From a virus: a stretch of DNA of 23,054 nucleotides. The translations under genes and the position numbers were made by a program. Below the pieces are notes generated by a model. That model did not search any database. It was given only the letters and a program-made list of their open reading frames with translations, and had not been told where the DNA came from. The DNA lies in IMG/VR virus record IMGVR_UViG_3300023294_000102, positions 1 to 23,054 of that record. The stretch is one strand, 5' to 3'. Below are positions 15,379 through 21,957 of this stretch, piece by piece (the stretch's first letter is position 1; each line of letters opens with the position of its first letter).

Positions 15379-16605
15379 TTATCCCTTTACCCAATCCTTG
15401 GACATATTGAAATTTGCTTGACTAAACTCTAATCTATCAACAAGTTTAACTGCACCCGAACCTTTGATTGCCACATACCCTTCAGGATTTGTAACTTTGT
15501 ATCCATTTTTTGTTCTCAAAAATGAACCGATACTTTGTATTTGATTTAATTTTTTTAACAATACAGCCTTTGCTGATTGAAATGTTATGTATGTTGCGAT
15601 TGCAAAGTAAAGACCTTCTTTATTTGGTCTTAGTATTTTTAATCCTACATTTAGTATTTCTTCATACTTTTGTTTTGCAGCTGATGTTTTTTTGCTATCT
15701 ATTTCTTTTTTAATTTTATCTCTAAAATACACTTCAAAATTATTTGCTAACTTTGATGTATTTGTAATTGCTGTTCCTTGTCTTATATAAGTATTGAAAA
15801 ATGTTTTTAATTGAATGCCAAGAGATAATGGTCCCTTATCATTCTTAAGCATATCAATAAATGCACCTGCTTTATAAGCAGAACCTTCTGCCATTTTAAT
15901 GATGTTATCAAATGCAGTTTCTTCAGTATCATCAAACGCAACACCAGTCTGTTTATAGTTTGCGTCATCAAAGAATACATTTTTGTTTTTCTTTAATGAA
16001 CTAACACTTGCACCAAAGGATGCTTTTAAACTTGCAATTGTATTACCTGAATATGATGTGTGAAATATAATACCAACTTTTGCTTTATTGATATTATCGT
16101 ATAATGAACTACCAAAGAATCCTGTCTTAACAACAGGTACTGCATATGTTATTGTGTTTGGTGTAAAGACAATCGACTTAGTGCCATCTATTGTAGCAGT
16201 CTTTTTATCACCACTTGTAAAGAGTAAATCACCTTGTATTACACCTTTGATACCTAGTGAAGGTAAATACTTTAGACACTCTTTGAGTTTGTCTGCTAAT
16301 GCACCACCATGGTTTCTAGATATGTCTGAATTAGTGTAATTGATTTTAGGAGTTTTGTTGAAAAGAGATTTAGTGGCTACAAAGAACTTACCATTCTCTG
16401 GACTGATACCACAGAATACAGCAGGTGCACCATCCCATTTGACGGATACGGTAGACCCCTTTTGTCCTTGTAACATCTTTTTGATAGACTTTAGAAATTC
16501 AATTGCGGTCTTAGCACCCTTAGTTCCATTATTAATTATCTCGTCTTCCAGATGTTCAAGATGTGTATTCTTATCTTCTACAAGATAATCTTGAAATTTC
16601 TTCAT
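15379..16605 (-). CDS. KxDG ligase-like (covalent nucleotidyltransferase-type) protein
   Basis: 408 aa. VSVKWDGAPAVFCG (K56-W-D-G59) matches motif I of the covalent nucleotidyltransferases (DNA/RNA ligases, capping enzymes), in which the Lys forms the nucleotidyl adduct. GVIQGDLLFT (121-130) resembles motif III, and SIVFTPNTITYAVP (144-157) the following strand. I recall the family from marine T4-like phages as uncharacterised (DUF6267-type annotation), not as a standard T4 ligase. A clear motif IV or V is not obvious, so activity is unproven. The start MKKFQDYLVED aligns residue by residue with the T4 targeting peptide MKTYQEFIAEA. The gene has its own double promoter (16656-16628) and stops 2 nt before the NTase/NMNAT gene, so the two enzymes are probably made together. 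Confidence 0.7.
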   Translation of the reverse strand: MKKFQDYLVEDKNTHLEHLEDEIINNGTKGAKTAIEFLKSIKKMLQGQKGSTVSVKWDGAPAVFCGISPENGKFFVATKSLFNKTPKINYTNSDISRNHGGALADKLKECLKYLPSLGIKGVIQGDLLFTSGDKKTATIDGTKSIVFTPNTITYAVPVVKTGFFGSSLYDNINKAKVGIIFHTSYSGNTIASLKASFGASVSSLKKNKNVFFDDANYKQTGVAFDDTEETAFDNIIKMAEGSAYKAGAFIDMLKNDKGPLSLGIQLKTFFNTYIRQGTAITNTSKLANNFEVYFRDKIKKEIDSKKTSAAKQKYEEILNVGLKILRPNKEGLYFAIATYITFQSAKAVLLKKLNQIQSIGSFLRTKNGYKVTNPEGYVAIKGSGAVKLVDRLEFSQANFNMSKDWVKG

Positions 16606-16627
16606 TTAACACTCTTTCCATTAGTAT

Positions 16628-16656
16628 ATTATATACTTATTATTTATAATAGTCAA
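16628..16656 (-). promoter_or_regulatory. Combined sigma70-like and late promoter of the ligase-like gene
   Basis: TTGACT (16656..16651), 17-nt spacer, TATAAT (16633..16628), with the -35 in the shared TGCTTGAC context. A perfect late box TATAAATA (16648..16641) lies inside the spacer. GGAAAGAG precedes the ATG at 16605. The gene could be read both early and late. Confidence 0.75.
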
Positions 16657-16659
16657 GCA

Positions 16660-17805
16660 TTAAAATATCTTGATAAAAGGACCATTTAAAGTGCTAAACT
16701 CTTTTTTTGCCCCATAATATAAAGTTTCTAGCCACTTGTCAAATTTATTCTTTTGAGATATTTTTTGATACAATTCGATTGTTCTTAAACCGTGTAATTT
16801 TGAAAATATTCTTCCTAATGTATTTCTGTCTTTTTCATAGTTTTTTAAACCTGTTACTAAATTATTTTTAAAACTAGATTTGCTATCTCCGTATGTCAAT
16901 GGTGCATCCCAATTAACTTTTTGTCCTTCAATTTTAGTGTTTTTTATTTTATCATATAATTTAACCCAAAAATCTATTTGTTGTGGAGTAAATTTGCCTG
17001 ATATAGTTATCATAGGGTCTTTTACTACTGAAAGAGGTAAATCTAATCCTAGTTTTTTTAGAAAAGGTCTTGTAGCTTCTACAGATGCTTTGCCTAATTT
17101 TGCACCTCCACTCTTTGGTGTTATATCAGTTTGAGGTCCAGTTGTTGGTTTAGAATATCTAAAACTTCTAACTTGTAAAGCATACTCTGATTCACCTGCA
17201 AAAAATCTTAATGAAAACTCTCCTGTATCAAATAGTGGAGGTTTCTCCATATCTAAATCACAATTCAAACTATTTGGTTTTAATTTAAATTCAATTTGTT
17301 TTTTCTTACCTAAATTAGCTTCTTCTATCTTTGCTTCTTTACTATTCTTTGTTAGACCTTTTAGTGAAATAGGAACTAAAATTTTCTTAACTAATAATTC
17401 TTGCATAAGTAGATTTAACTTTTCTAACTTTGCCTGTTTTTCATCACTAGCATTTTGTATTTCTTTGACTTGGTCTATAATTTTTTTTTCTTCTTGCTTT
17501 TTGACCATGACGATATCCATAGGGTTCCAATTATCTTTTGTAGTAACACCCATAGTTTTTGCTGCATTTTCTAAAATAGGCATGATACCATCATCCCTAC
17601 TATAAGCATAATTTTTTGAATTACCTAAGTATGTTTTTAATGCTTTACCTTGTAATTGATAATAGTAATACCATATCGCTGGCATATCTGGATATGCATT
17701 ATTCTCTACGAATGCTATTGTAGGTTCTTTACCCTTTTCTATAAGGCTTTGAAAAAAAACCAGTGAACCGTTTTCTTGTTTTTTTGTATCTCTTGCGTCT
17801 GCCAT
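16660..17805 (-). CDS. Unknown 381-aa protein at the start of the late block
   Basis: Family not identified. Features: an aromatic stretch MPAIWYYYYQLQ (47-58), DNWNPMDIVMVKKQ (about 92-105), a coiled-coil segment (105-140), then KKILVPISLKGLTK (about 139-152). The spacing N-P-x-D-[IV] ... [IV]-P-[IV]-S-L-K resembles the acidic and Ser/Lys motifs of PD-(D/E)xK-type nucleases, but the fold is not proven. The C-terminal half is basic and helical. There is no signal peptide or membrane segment. It is the first gene after the tRNA, and a TTGACA/TATAAATA promoter ends only 5 nt from the ATG with no Shine-Dalgarno in between, implying a leaderless message. It was likely acquired with the ligase-like and NTase genes as one late cluster. 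Confidence 0.65.
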   Translation of the reverse strand: MADARDTKKQENGSLVFFQSLIEKGKEPTIAFVENNAYPDMPAIWYYYYQLQGKALKTYLGNSKNYAYSRDDGIMPILENAAKTMGVTTKDNWNPMDIVMVKKQEEKKIIDQVKEIQNASDEKQAKLEKLNLLMQELLVKKILVPISLKGLTKNSKEAKIEEANLGKKKQIEFKLKPNSLNCDLDMEKPPLFDTGEFSLRFFAGESEYALQVRSFRYSKPTTGPQTDITPKSGGAKLGKASVEATRPFLKKLGLDLPLSVVKDPMITISGKFTPQQIDFWVKLYDKIKNTKIEGQKVNWDAPLTYGDSKSSFKNNLVTGLKNYEKDRNTLGRIFSKLHGLRTIELYQKISQKNKFDKWLETLYYGAKKEFSTLNGPFIKIF

Positions 17806-17810
17806 ACTGT

Positions 17811-17841
17811 TATTTATATACTAACAGCACCGTTTTGTCAA
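17811..17841 (-). promoter_or_regulatory. Consensus sigma70-like promoter overlapping a late box
   Basis: TTGACA (17841..17836), 17-nt spacer, TATAAA (17818..17813), which is also the first part of a perfect TATAAATA late box (17818..17811). It has the same TGCTTGAC and TGTTAGT context as the primase promoter. The ATG at 17805 starts 7 nt after the -10 hexamer. Confidence 0.75.
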
Positions 17842-17849
17842 GCAGAATC

Positions 17850-17926
17850 TGGCGGGATCGAAGGGACTCGAACCCTCGGCCTCCTGCGTGACAGGCAGGC
17901 GTTCTAACCAACTGAACTACGACCCC
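17850..17926 (-). tRNA. tRNA-Asp (anticodon GUC)
   Basis: A 77-nt cloverleaf reads on the minus strand. The acceptor arm GGGGTCG pairs with CGATCCC (one G-U). The D arm is TAGTTCAG-TTGGTTAGAA. The anticodon stem CCTGC/GCAGG encloses loop CTGTCAC with anticodon GTC. The T arm is GAGGG-TTCGAGT-CCCTT. The discriminator is G, and CCA is encoded. It closely resembles E. coli tRNA-Asp. It is the only tRNA I find and marks the border between replication genes and the late block, with a promoter starting 9 nt past its 3' end. Confidence 0.97.
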
Positions 17927-17946
17927 CTAAAGTAAGTAAAAAACTC

Positions 17947-18756
17947 TTATTCTTTTACTTCTTCAAATTCAATATCAGTAATATTATCTGTAACATTCTT
18001 TATCATTGTAGGTTTTGACGTTTCTACATTTTGCAAACCTAAAGTTGTACCTTTAAATACTAATGACACTCTAAACTTATCACTTTCAACTGCCCTTGCA
18101 ACATGAGGTATTCTAGCATCAAATACTACAACACGACCAGGTTTAGGCCAAAATGATTTCTGAACATCCATATAATGTTCATAAGGATTACCAAAACTAT
18201 AAGGACTATTAATTGCCAGTGCCTTCTGTTCATCAGTTATATTTGGTGTCCAAAGTTCTAGTGTGCCACCATCTTCTGGTGTCATATCAGGCGTTAGATA
18301 TACAATTACAGTATATTGATTGCCAGTCCATCCATCGAGATGAATACCACCAGATTGATTTGGTCCATGACCATTAAGATAATGTCTAATTAATTTAAGA
18401 CCAGGATTAATATTATCCCAAATCTCTTTAACCCAATCTTGTTCAATCTCATAATCAACTCTTTCAGTATCACTACCACCTAAAGTTATATGTTTATATC
18501 CAGCAGACTTGCCTTCTTTTTTCATTTCTGGTGTTGAATACCATCCGTCTTGCCAATCCATTGCCATTGCAGCATCATAATATTTTTTGATTTGATCGGG
18601 AGTAAAGTCACCATCATTAGATTGAAAGGCTCTAGACCAATCAGCTCCAGAAAGAATACTAGGATCAAATGCATATTCTTTTTTAGTAGCCGGATTTGTT
18701 ATAACAAATTTGTCTTCCTTATTTTTTAATCTACTTATATCAACATCTTCACTCAT
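17947..18756 (-). CDS. 2-oxoglutarate/Fe(II)-dependent dioxygenase (prolyl-4-hydroxylase-like)
   Basis: 269 aa. The double-stranded beta-helix iron site is visible: H139-L-D141 in GGIHLDGWTG and H218 in FDARIPHVARAV, with R229 (FRVSLVFKG) placed to bind 2-oxoglutarate. The RHYLNGHGPNQSGG segment and GGTLELW are typical of the prolyl-4-hydroxylase-like branch common in marine T4-like phages. It should couple oxidative decarboxylation of 2-oxoglutarate to hydroxylation of a protein or nucleic-acid substrate; the target is unknown. I chose the ATG at 18756, which has AAAGGA upstream and overlaps the DUF1599-type gene by 8 nt. The next-door nucleotide-modification-type gene makes a modified base one possible target, although this branch usually acts on peptides. 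Confidence 0.85.
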   Translation of the reverse strand: MSEDVDISRLKNKEDKFVITNPATKKEYAFDPSILSGADWSRAFQSNDGDFTPDQIKKYYDAAMAMDWQDGWYSTPEMKKEGKSAGYKHITLGGSDTERVDYEIEQDWVKEIWDNINPGLKLIRHYLNGHGPNQSGGIHLDGWTGNQYTVIVYLTPDMTPEDGGTLELWTPNITDEQKALAINSPYSFGNPYEHYMDVQKSFWPKPGRVVVFDARIPHVARAVESDKFRVSLVFKGTTLGLQNVETSKPTMIKNVTDNITDIEFEEVKE

Positions 18757-19081
18757 GTTCTTTATCCTTTTCCTCTTCTTCCTCAAATAGTATCATAGTA
18801 ATCAAACTATAAATTGCCATGTCCATTAAAGTATCTTTGATACCCTCTTCTTTAAATTTGAACTCGCCCTTTTTGATGAAGTTACTTATGCGAGCATATT
18901 TATCCCCCATACGAATAACTGATCCTTGCCAGGCAGGTACACCTGATAATTCAGATAATCTAAAGTTAGCAAATATGTCCTCATTAGCACCATAGTCGTG
19001 GCGCTTCTTATCATGCAACTCTTTTATTACATCTAAGATTTCATAAAAGCGTTGACTTTGTTTATTAATCATTTCATTCAT
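18749..19081 (-). CDS. DUF1599 / nucleotide-modification-associated domain 1 protein
   Basis: 110-aa all-helical protein. KKRHDYGANEDIFANFRL, then IRMGDKYARISNFI and EGIKDTLMDMAIYSLI match the DxG...NF, DKxxRI and DxxxDxxxY pattern I associate with DUF1599 (nucleotide modification associated domain 1), which has a MazG-like helical character. Members are thought to act on nucleotides, possibly as a pyrophosphohydrolase-like or regulatory partner in phage base-modification systems; the reaction is not established. Start overlaps the upstream stop (TAATG) and the 3' end overlaps the dioxygenase gene, so the two are co-translated. Confidence 0.65.
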   Translation of the reverse strand: MNEMINKQSQRFYEILDVIKELHDKKRHDYGANEDIFANFRLSELSGVPAWQGSVIRMGDKYARISNFIKKGEFKFKEEGIKDTLMDMAIYSLITMILFEEEEEKDKEHE

Positions 19082-19305
19082 TATATTTTTCCATATGTTA
19101 AAAAATTAACAACACCCCCATTAGGTTCCCACTGCTTGTATTTGTTTTGTAGGTCGCAAACTTTTTGAGCATCATCTTCAAACTCGGTTTGACAAAGAAT
19201 ACTACCGGTTGGTCTTTCAATGACCAACCATCGTATCTTTTGCTTTCTCTTACTAAGTTTTATCTCATAAGATAATTTTTTTCTTTTTGCAACCCTTTTT
19301 TTCAT
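19081..19305 (-). CDS. Small basic protein of unknown function
   Basis: 74 aa with a very basic N-terminus (MKKRVAKRKKLSYEIKLSKR) followed by a compact strand-rich region (KIRWLVIERPTGSILCQTEF, DDAQKVCDLQNKYKQW). I recognise no family. The basic start suggests RNA or DNA contact. Both ends overlap neighbours by TAATG, so it is firmly part of the helicase-to-dioxygenase operon and is probably expressed early or mid infection. Confidence 0.65.
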   Translation of the reverse strand: MKKRVAKRKKLSYEIKLSKRKQKIRWLVIERPTGSILCQTEFEDDAQKVCDLQNKYKQWEPNGGVVNFLTYGKI

Positions 19306-19550
19306 TACTGAGCAGTTGGTGTTTCAGTTGTTGGTTCTGTTGGCGCTTCGTTAGCAGTTGTTTCTGCTTCTACTGGTAAGTTATCTGTTAGATACTTTCT
19401 ATGATGATCTAAAATCAACTTACAATTTTCTACATCAGCAACTAAAGTATTAAGTCTACTTTGATAATTGTTTACTTGTACAATAGAATTTCTAACCTTA
19501 GCGTCTAGTTTAGTTTCATCATATGTCTTGTCATTAATCGTTATAGTCAT
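19305..19550 (-). CDS. Small coiled-coil protein with Thr/Pro-rich tail
   Basis: 81 aa. It opens MTITINDKTYDETKLDAKVR, continues as a helix (about 20-55, QVNNYQSRLNTLVADVENC) and ends in an acidic threonine/proline/alanine tail (ETTANEAPTEPTTETPTAQ). Similar short proteins with this opening occur in marine T4-like phages; none has a known function that I recall. It sits 2 nt after the cold-shock gene stop. Confidence 0.6.
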   Translation of the reverse strand: MTITINDKTYDETKLDAKVRNSIVQVNNYQSRLNTLVADVENCKLILDHHRKYLTDNLPVEAETTANEAPTEPTTETPTAQ

Positions 19551-19552
19551 TA

Positions 19553-19759
19553 TTAGTCTCCTTTTGTAATATTAGTAGCAGACGTTTTACCTTTTTCTTC
19601 GGTTAGATCGTATGTTACAGTTTGTCCTTCGTCTATTGATTCAATACCTGCAGCTTGTAGTGCGGATACATGAATGAAAGCATCTTTGCTTCCATCTTCT
19701 GGTGTAATAAATCCGTAACCTTTTTTAGCATCGAACCATTTTATTTTTCCTGTTGTCAT
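19553..19759 (-). CDS. Cold-shock-domain protein (CspA-like)
   Basis: 68 aa, full length for a single cold-shock domain. RNP1 is K13-GYGFI and RNP2 is D26-AFIHVSAL; the GKIKWFDAKKGYGFITPEDG opening is canonical. It binds single-stranded RNA or DNA through a five-stranded OB-fold barrel and would melt mRNA structure or act as an antiterminator or chaperone. The gene lies 24 nt downstream of the gp41 helicase stop, with AAAGGACT upstream of its ATG, so it is probably made together with the replication proteins. A Csp-like gene within a T4-like replication operon is uncommon as far as I know. Confidence 0.92.
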   Translation of the reverse strand: MTTGKIKWFDAKKGYGFITPEDGSKDAFIHVSALQAAGIESIDEGQTVTYDLTEEKGKTSATNITKGD

Positions 19760-19783
19760 TTTAGTTTTTAGTCCTTTCGTTTG

Positions 19784-21163
19784 TTATATTTTAAAATCCG
19801 AGAATGTTCCCAGTTTTTTAAACTTAGTGTCATTTATAGTTGTAGATGGTTGCCCACTTTCAACTAAGTCCGTTTGTGCTGATTGCTCAACATCATAAAA
19901 TCTCATCTTGGATCTATCAACACCAAGAATAAATTTTCTATTGACCGTAGGGTCATTATATCTATTCTTTAGTTGTTTCACCATGATTTGATTTTTTTCT
20001 TCTAGCTCTTCACTTGATATTAAAGCAAACATAAAGTCTGCTGTCGCAGGAAGGCCAAAACTTTCTGAGGTATCTTCTAACCCCACATCGCTACTTACAA
20101 AACCACCTCTTGTAGTTTGAGTAGCAGAAAATATAGGTATATTATTTTCAACTGCTAATCCCCGTAGTTCTTCTGCAATTGATTTAATGTATGTATAACT
20201 ATTCACATTTGTACCTGCTTTAAATCTTGATGAGGAACATATATTTAGATAATCAATGAATACAATATCTGGTTTAAATGATTTCTTTAATGCTAACTCA
20301 CTAATGAGATTTTTGAAATGTCCTGTATGAGCAGATGCCGTAGGGTATTCTTTAATGATTAAAGTACCTGTTGTTTTACTTTGTAATTTATTTATCTTTG
20401 TTTCATACATTTGATATGGCAATTCTTCTAAATCACTCATACCAACATTCAAAAGGTTTGCATCAATTCTTTCAGCAATTCTTTCTTCAGCCATTTCTAA
20501 AGTAATGTATAAAACATTTTTACCTTGTAATAAGATTGATGAGGCAAGATGCGTCATAAACATTGTTTTACCAACACCAGTACCTGCAAGACAAATATTT
20601 AAAGTCTTACTTGGTATTCCCCCTCTTGTAATCTTATTGAAAAAATCTAAATCTAATTCTAATCTTTCTTCTTTCTTTTTATAGAAATCAAATCGTTCTT
20701 TTGATTCTTGCAAATAATTATGCCCAACCTTTTGGTCAAAAGATACTGATAATGCTTCTGATAAAAGTTCTGGAAGATATTCCGCAGTATGTTCTTTATC
20801 TTTACCATCAAGTATTTGAATACCACCAAGTATTGCATTGTGTATGGCACGATCTTTACAAAAAGTTTCTGTTGTTTCTATAAGCCATTCTAAATTAATA
20901 GGTTCTGGATTTAATGTAGATAGAATATCTGTAATCTTTTTATATTCATCTTCATTGATTGTTCTATTACTATTAACTTCGATAGCCAAGGACTCTTTTG
21001 TTGGAAGATTATTATACTTATTGACAAACTTATAGATTTCTGTAAATAATATCTTTTCTAATCTATCTGAAAAGTATTCTTCTTTAATAAAAGGTAGAAC
21101 TTTTCTACAATAAGTTTCATTATGGATTAAATTCCTAAGCGCTGTTCTTTCAATTCTTTCCAT
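19784..21163 (-). CDS. 41: T4 gp41-like replicative DNA helicase (DnaB family)
   Basis: 459 aa, close to T4 gp41. The N-terminal helical domain (1-150) precedes a RecA-like ATPase: Walker A A193-GTGVGKT200, VLYITLEMAEERIAERI (H1a/H2-type segment), Walker B KPDIVFIDYLNI (about 297-307), H3-type FSATQTTRGG, and VKQLKNRYNDP near the arginine-finger region. It unwinds the lagging-strand template as a hexamer and partners with the gp61 primase encoded at 2344-1334. I chose ATG 21163 with AAAAGGA upstream; an in-frame TTG precedes it by one codon. The start overlaps the previous gene by 14 nt. Unlike some marine phage gp41 genes, it shows no intein. Confidence 0.95.
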   Translation of the reverse strand: MERIERTALRNLIHNETYCRKVLPFIKEEYFSDRLEKILFTEIYKFVNKYNNLPTKESLAIEVNSNRTINEDEYKKITDILSTLNPEPINLEWLIETTETFCKDRAIHNAILGGIQILDGKDKEHTAEYLPELLSEALSVSFDQKVGHNYLQESKERFDFYKKKEERLELDLDFFNKITRGGIPSKTLNICLAGTGVGKTMFMTHLASSILLQGKNVLYITLEMAEERIAERIDANLLNVGMSDLEELPYQMYETKINKLQSKTTGTLIIKEYPTASAHTGHFKNLISELALKKSFKPDIVFIDYLNICSSSRFKAGTNVNSYTYIKSIAEELRGLAVENNIPIFSATQTTRGGFVSSDVGLEDTSESFGLPATADFMFALISSEELEEKNQIMVKQLKNRYNDPTVNRKFILGVDRSKMRFYDVEQSAQTDLVESGQPSTTINDTKFKKLGTFSDFKI

Positions 21164-21422
21164 CAAGTTCCTTTTCTTTCATTTTTTCGTCTAGTAACAC
21201 AACTAATACATCACCAATATGATCTATAAACTCTTGACTATCTGTATCAGCAGATATTTTGTTTTCAATAACTGTATAGTCAAACACCATTGGTAGTTGT
21301 CCATCAACTGCTTCTGATTCAGGTCTAAAGCCTACATTACCATATTTGTAAACGATACCTGCATAAGGACCACTAATCAATTTAAGACCAGTGAAGTCCT
21401 CTCCAGGTTTCTCTACAAACAC
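21150..21422 (-). CDS. Small protein between uvsX and helicase gene
   Basis: 90 aa if begun at the GTG at 21422, which has AGGGAAG upstream and sits 16 nt after the uvsX C-half stop. A TTG at 21482 would give 110 aa and overlap uvsX. The product (VFVEKPGEDFTGLKLISGPY then AGIVYKYGNVGFRPE) looks like a small beta-rich domain, followed by a helix (FIDHIGDVLVVLLDEKMKEK). It occupies the position of T4 gene 40, between uvsX and 41, but I see no convincing similarity to gp40. Its 3' end overlaps the helicase start, so the two are probably co-translated. Confidence 0.6.
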   Translation of the reverse strand: MFVEKPGEDFTGLKLISGPYAGIVYKYGNVGFRPESEAVDGQLPMVFDYTVIENKISADTDSQEFIDHIGDVLVVLLDEKMKEKELDGKN

Positions 21423-21438
21423 ATAGTCTTCCCTATGT

Positions 21439-21957
21439 TTAGGACTCGTTGTTTTGTGTGGTTGAGGTTTCTTCTGTGTCAATTACTTCTCCATATTTAA
21501 ATTCTTTAGCACAAACAGCATCCAATTGTTCTAATATTTCTGGTGTGAAATACTTTTCAGGATTATTGTTTATTGTTTTACCAAAGGTCTTAGTACCATC
21601 TGGCAATTCAACTCTCGTAGATACTGATTTGAATATGTTATATTTTAATGCTAAATCTAAAAGTCCATAATATCTGTCTAGACCTTTATCATAAGTTAAT
21701 CTGACATCTACTACTTTATTTTCTTTTGTTAATCTGGATTTGTAATTTTTACAATGAATAATATTACCAATAACTTCTGTTCCGTCTTTTTCTTTTCTCT
21801 TAGATAGATATACGATTGATGACGCTGCATATTTCAATCCTGAATTATGTGTAATAACACCATTTTCTAAAATATAATTTTCATGTTTATCCACGCTAAT
21901 ATCAAAAACTTTATTTTTACCTGCAGGTTTTATAGATTTTACTTTAATTGTTTTCAT
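21439..21957 (-). CDS. uvsX: C-terminal half of UvsX recombinase preceded by a C-terminal split-intein fragment
   Basis: 172 aa in one frame. The first 38 residues are an intein C-fragment (block [14 protein letters not shown], block G NGVITHN). Residue 39 (Ser, +1) begins Uvs[18 protein letters not shown], then KSRLTKENK and [16 protein letters not shown], which align with T4 UvsX (RecA-like strand-exchange protein for recombination-dependent replication) after the L2 loop. It starts at its own ATG, which overlaps the endonuclease stop (ATGA), with AAAGGA upstream. Only trans-splicing with the upstream N-half product could give a whole UvsX. There is no other uvsX copy in this window. The acidic, Thr/Glu-rich tail after about residue 155 resembles the UvsX C-terminal tail. 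Confidence 0.92.
   Translation of the reverse strand: MKTIKVKSIKPAGKNKVFDISVDKHENYILENGVITHNSGLKYAASSIVYLSKRKEKDGTEVIGNIIHCKNYKSRLTKENKVVDVRLTYDKGLDRYYGLLDLALKYNIFKSVSTRVELPDGTKTFGKTINNNPEKYFTPEILEQLDAVCAKEFKYGEVIDTEETSTTQNNES
21844..21957 (-). other. Intein C-terminal fragment (IntC) of split UvsX intein
   Basis: 38 residues including the start Met. Splicing block F ([14 protein letters not shown]) and block G (ENGVITHN) are intact, with the penultimate His and terminal Asn needed for Asn cyclisation and Ser as +1 nucleophile. The length is close to that of known fast natural split-intein C-fragments (about 37 aa for gp41-1). Confidence 0.92.

Noticed and set aside
17850-17926. The tRNA as a prophage attachment site
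   Set aside because: No integrase or repeated tRNA 3' end is visible, and T4-like phages are lytic.
21150-21422. Identification of this gene as T4 gene 40
   Set aside because: Only the position between uvsX and 41 agrees; I see no convincing sequence similarity to gp40.
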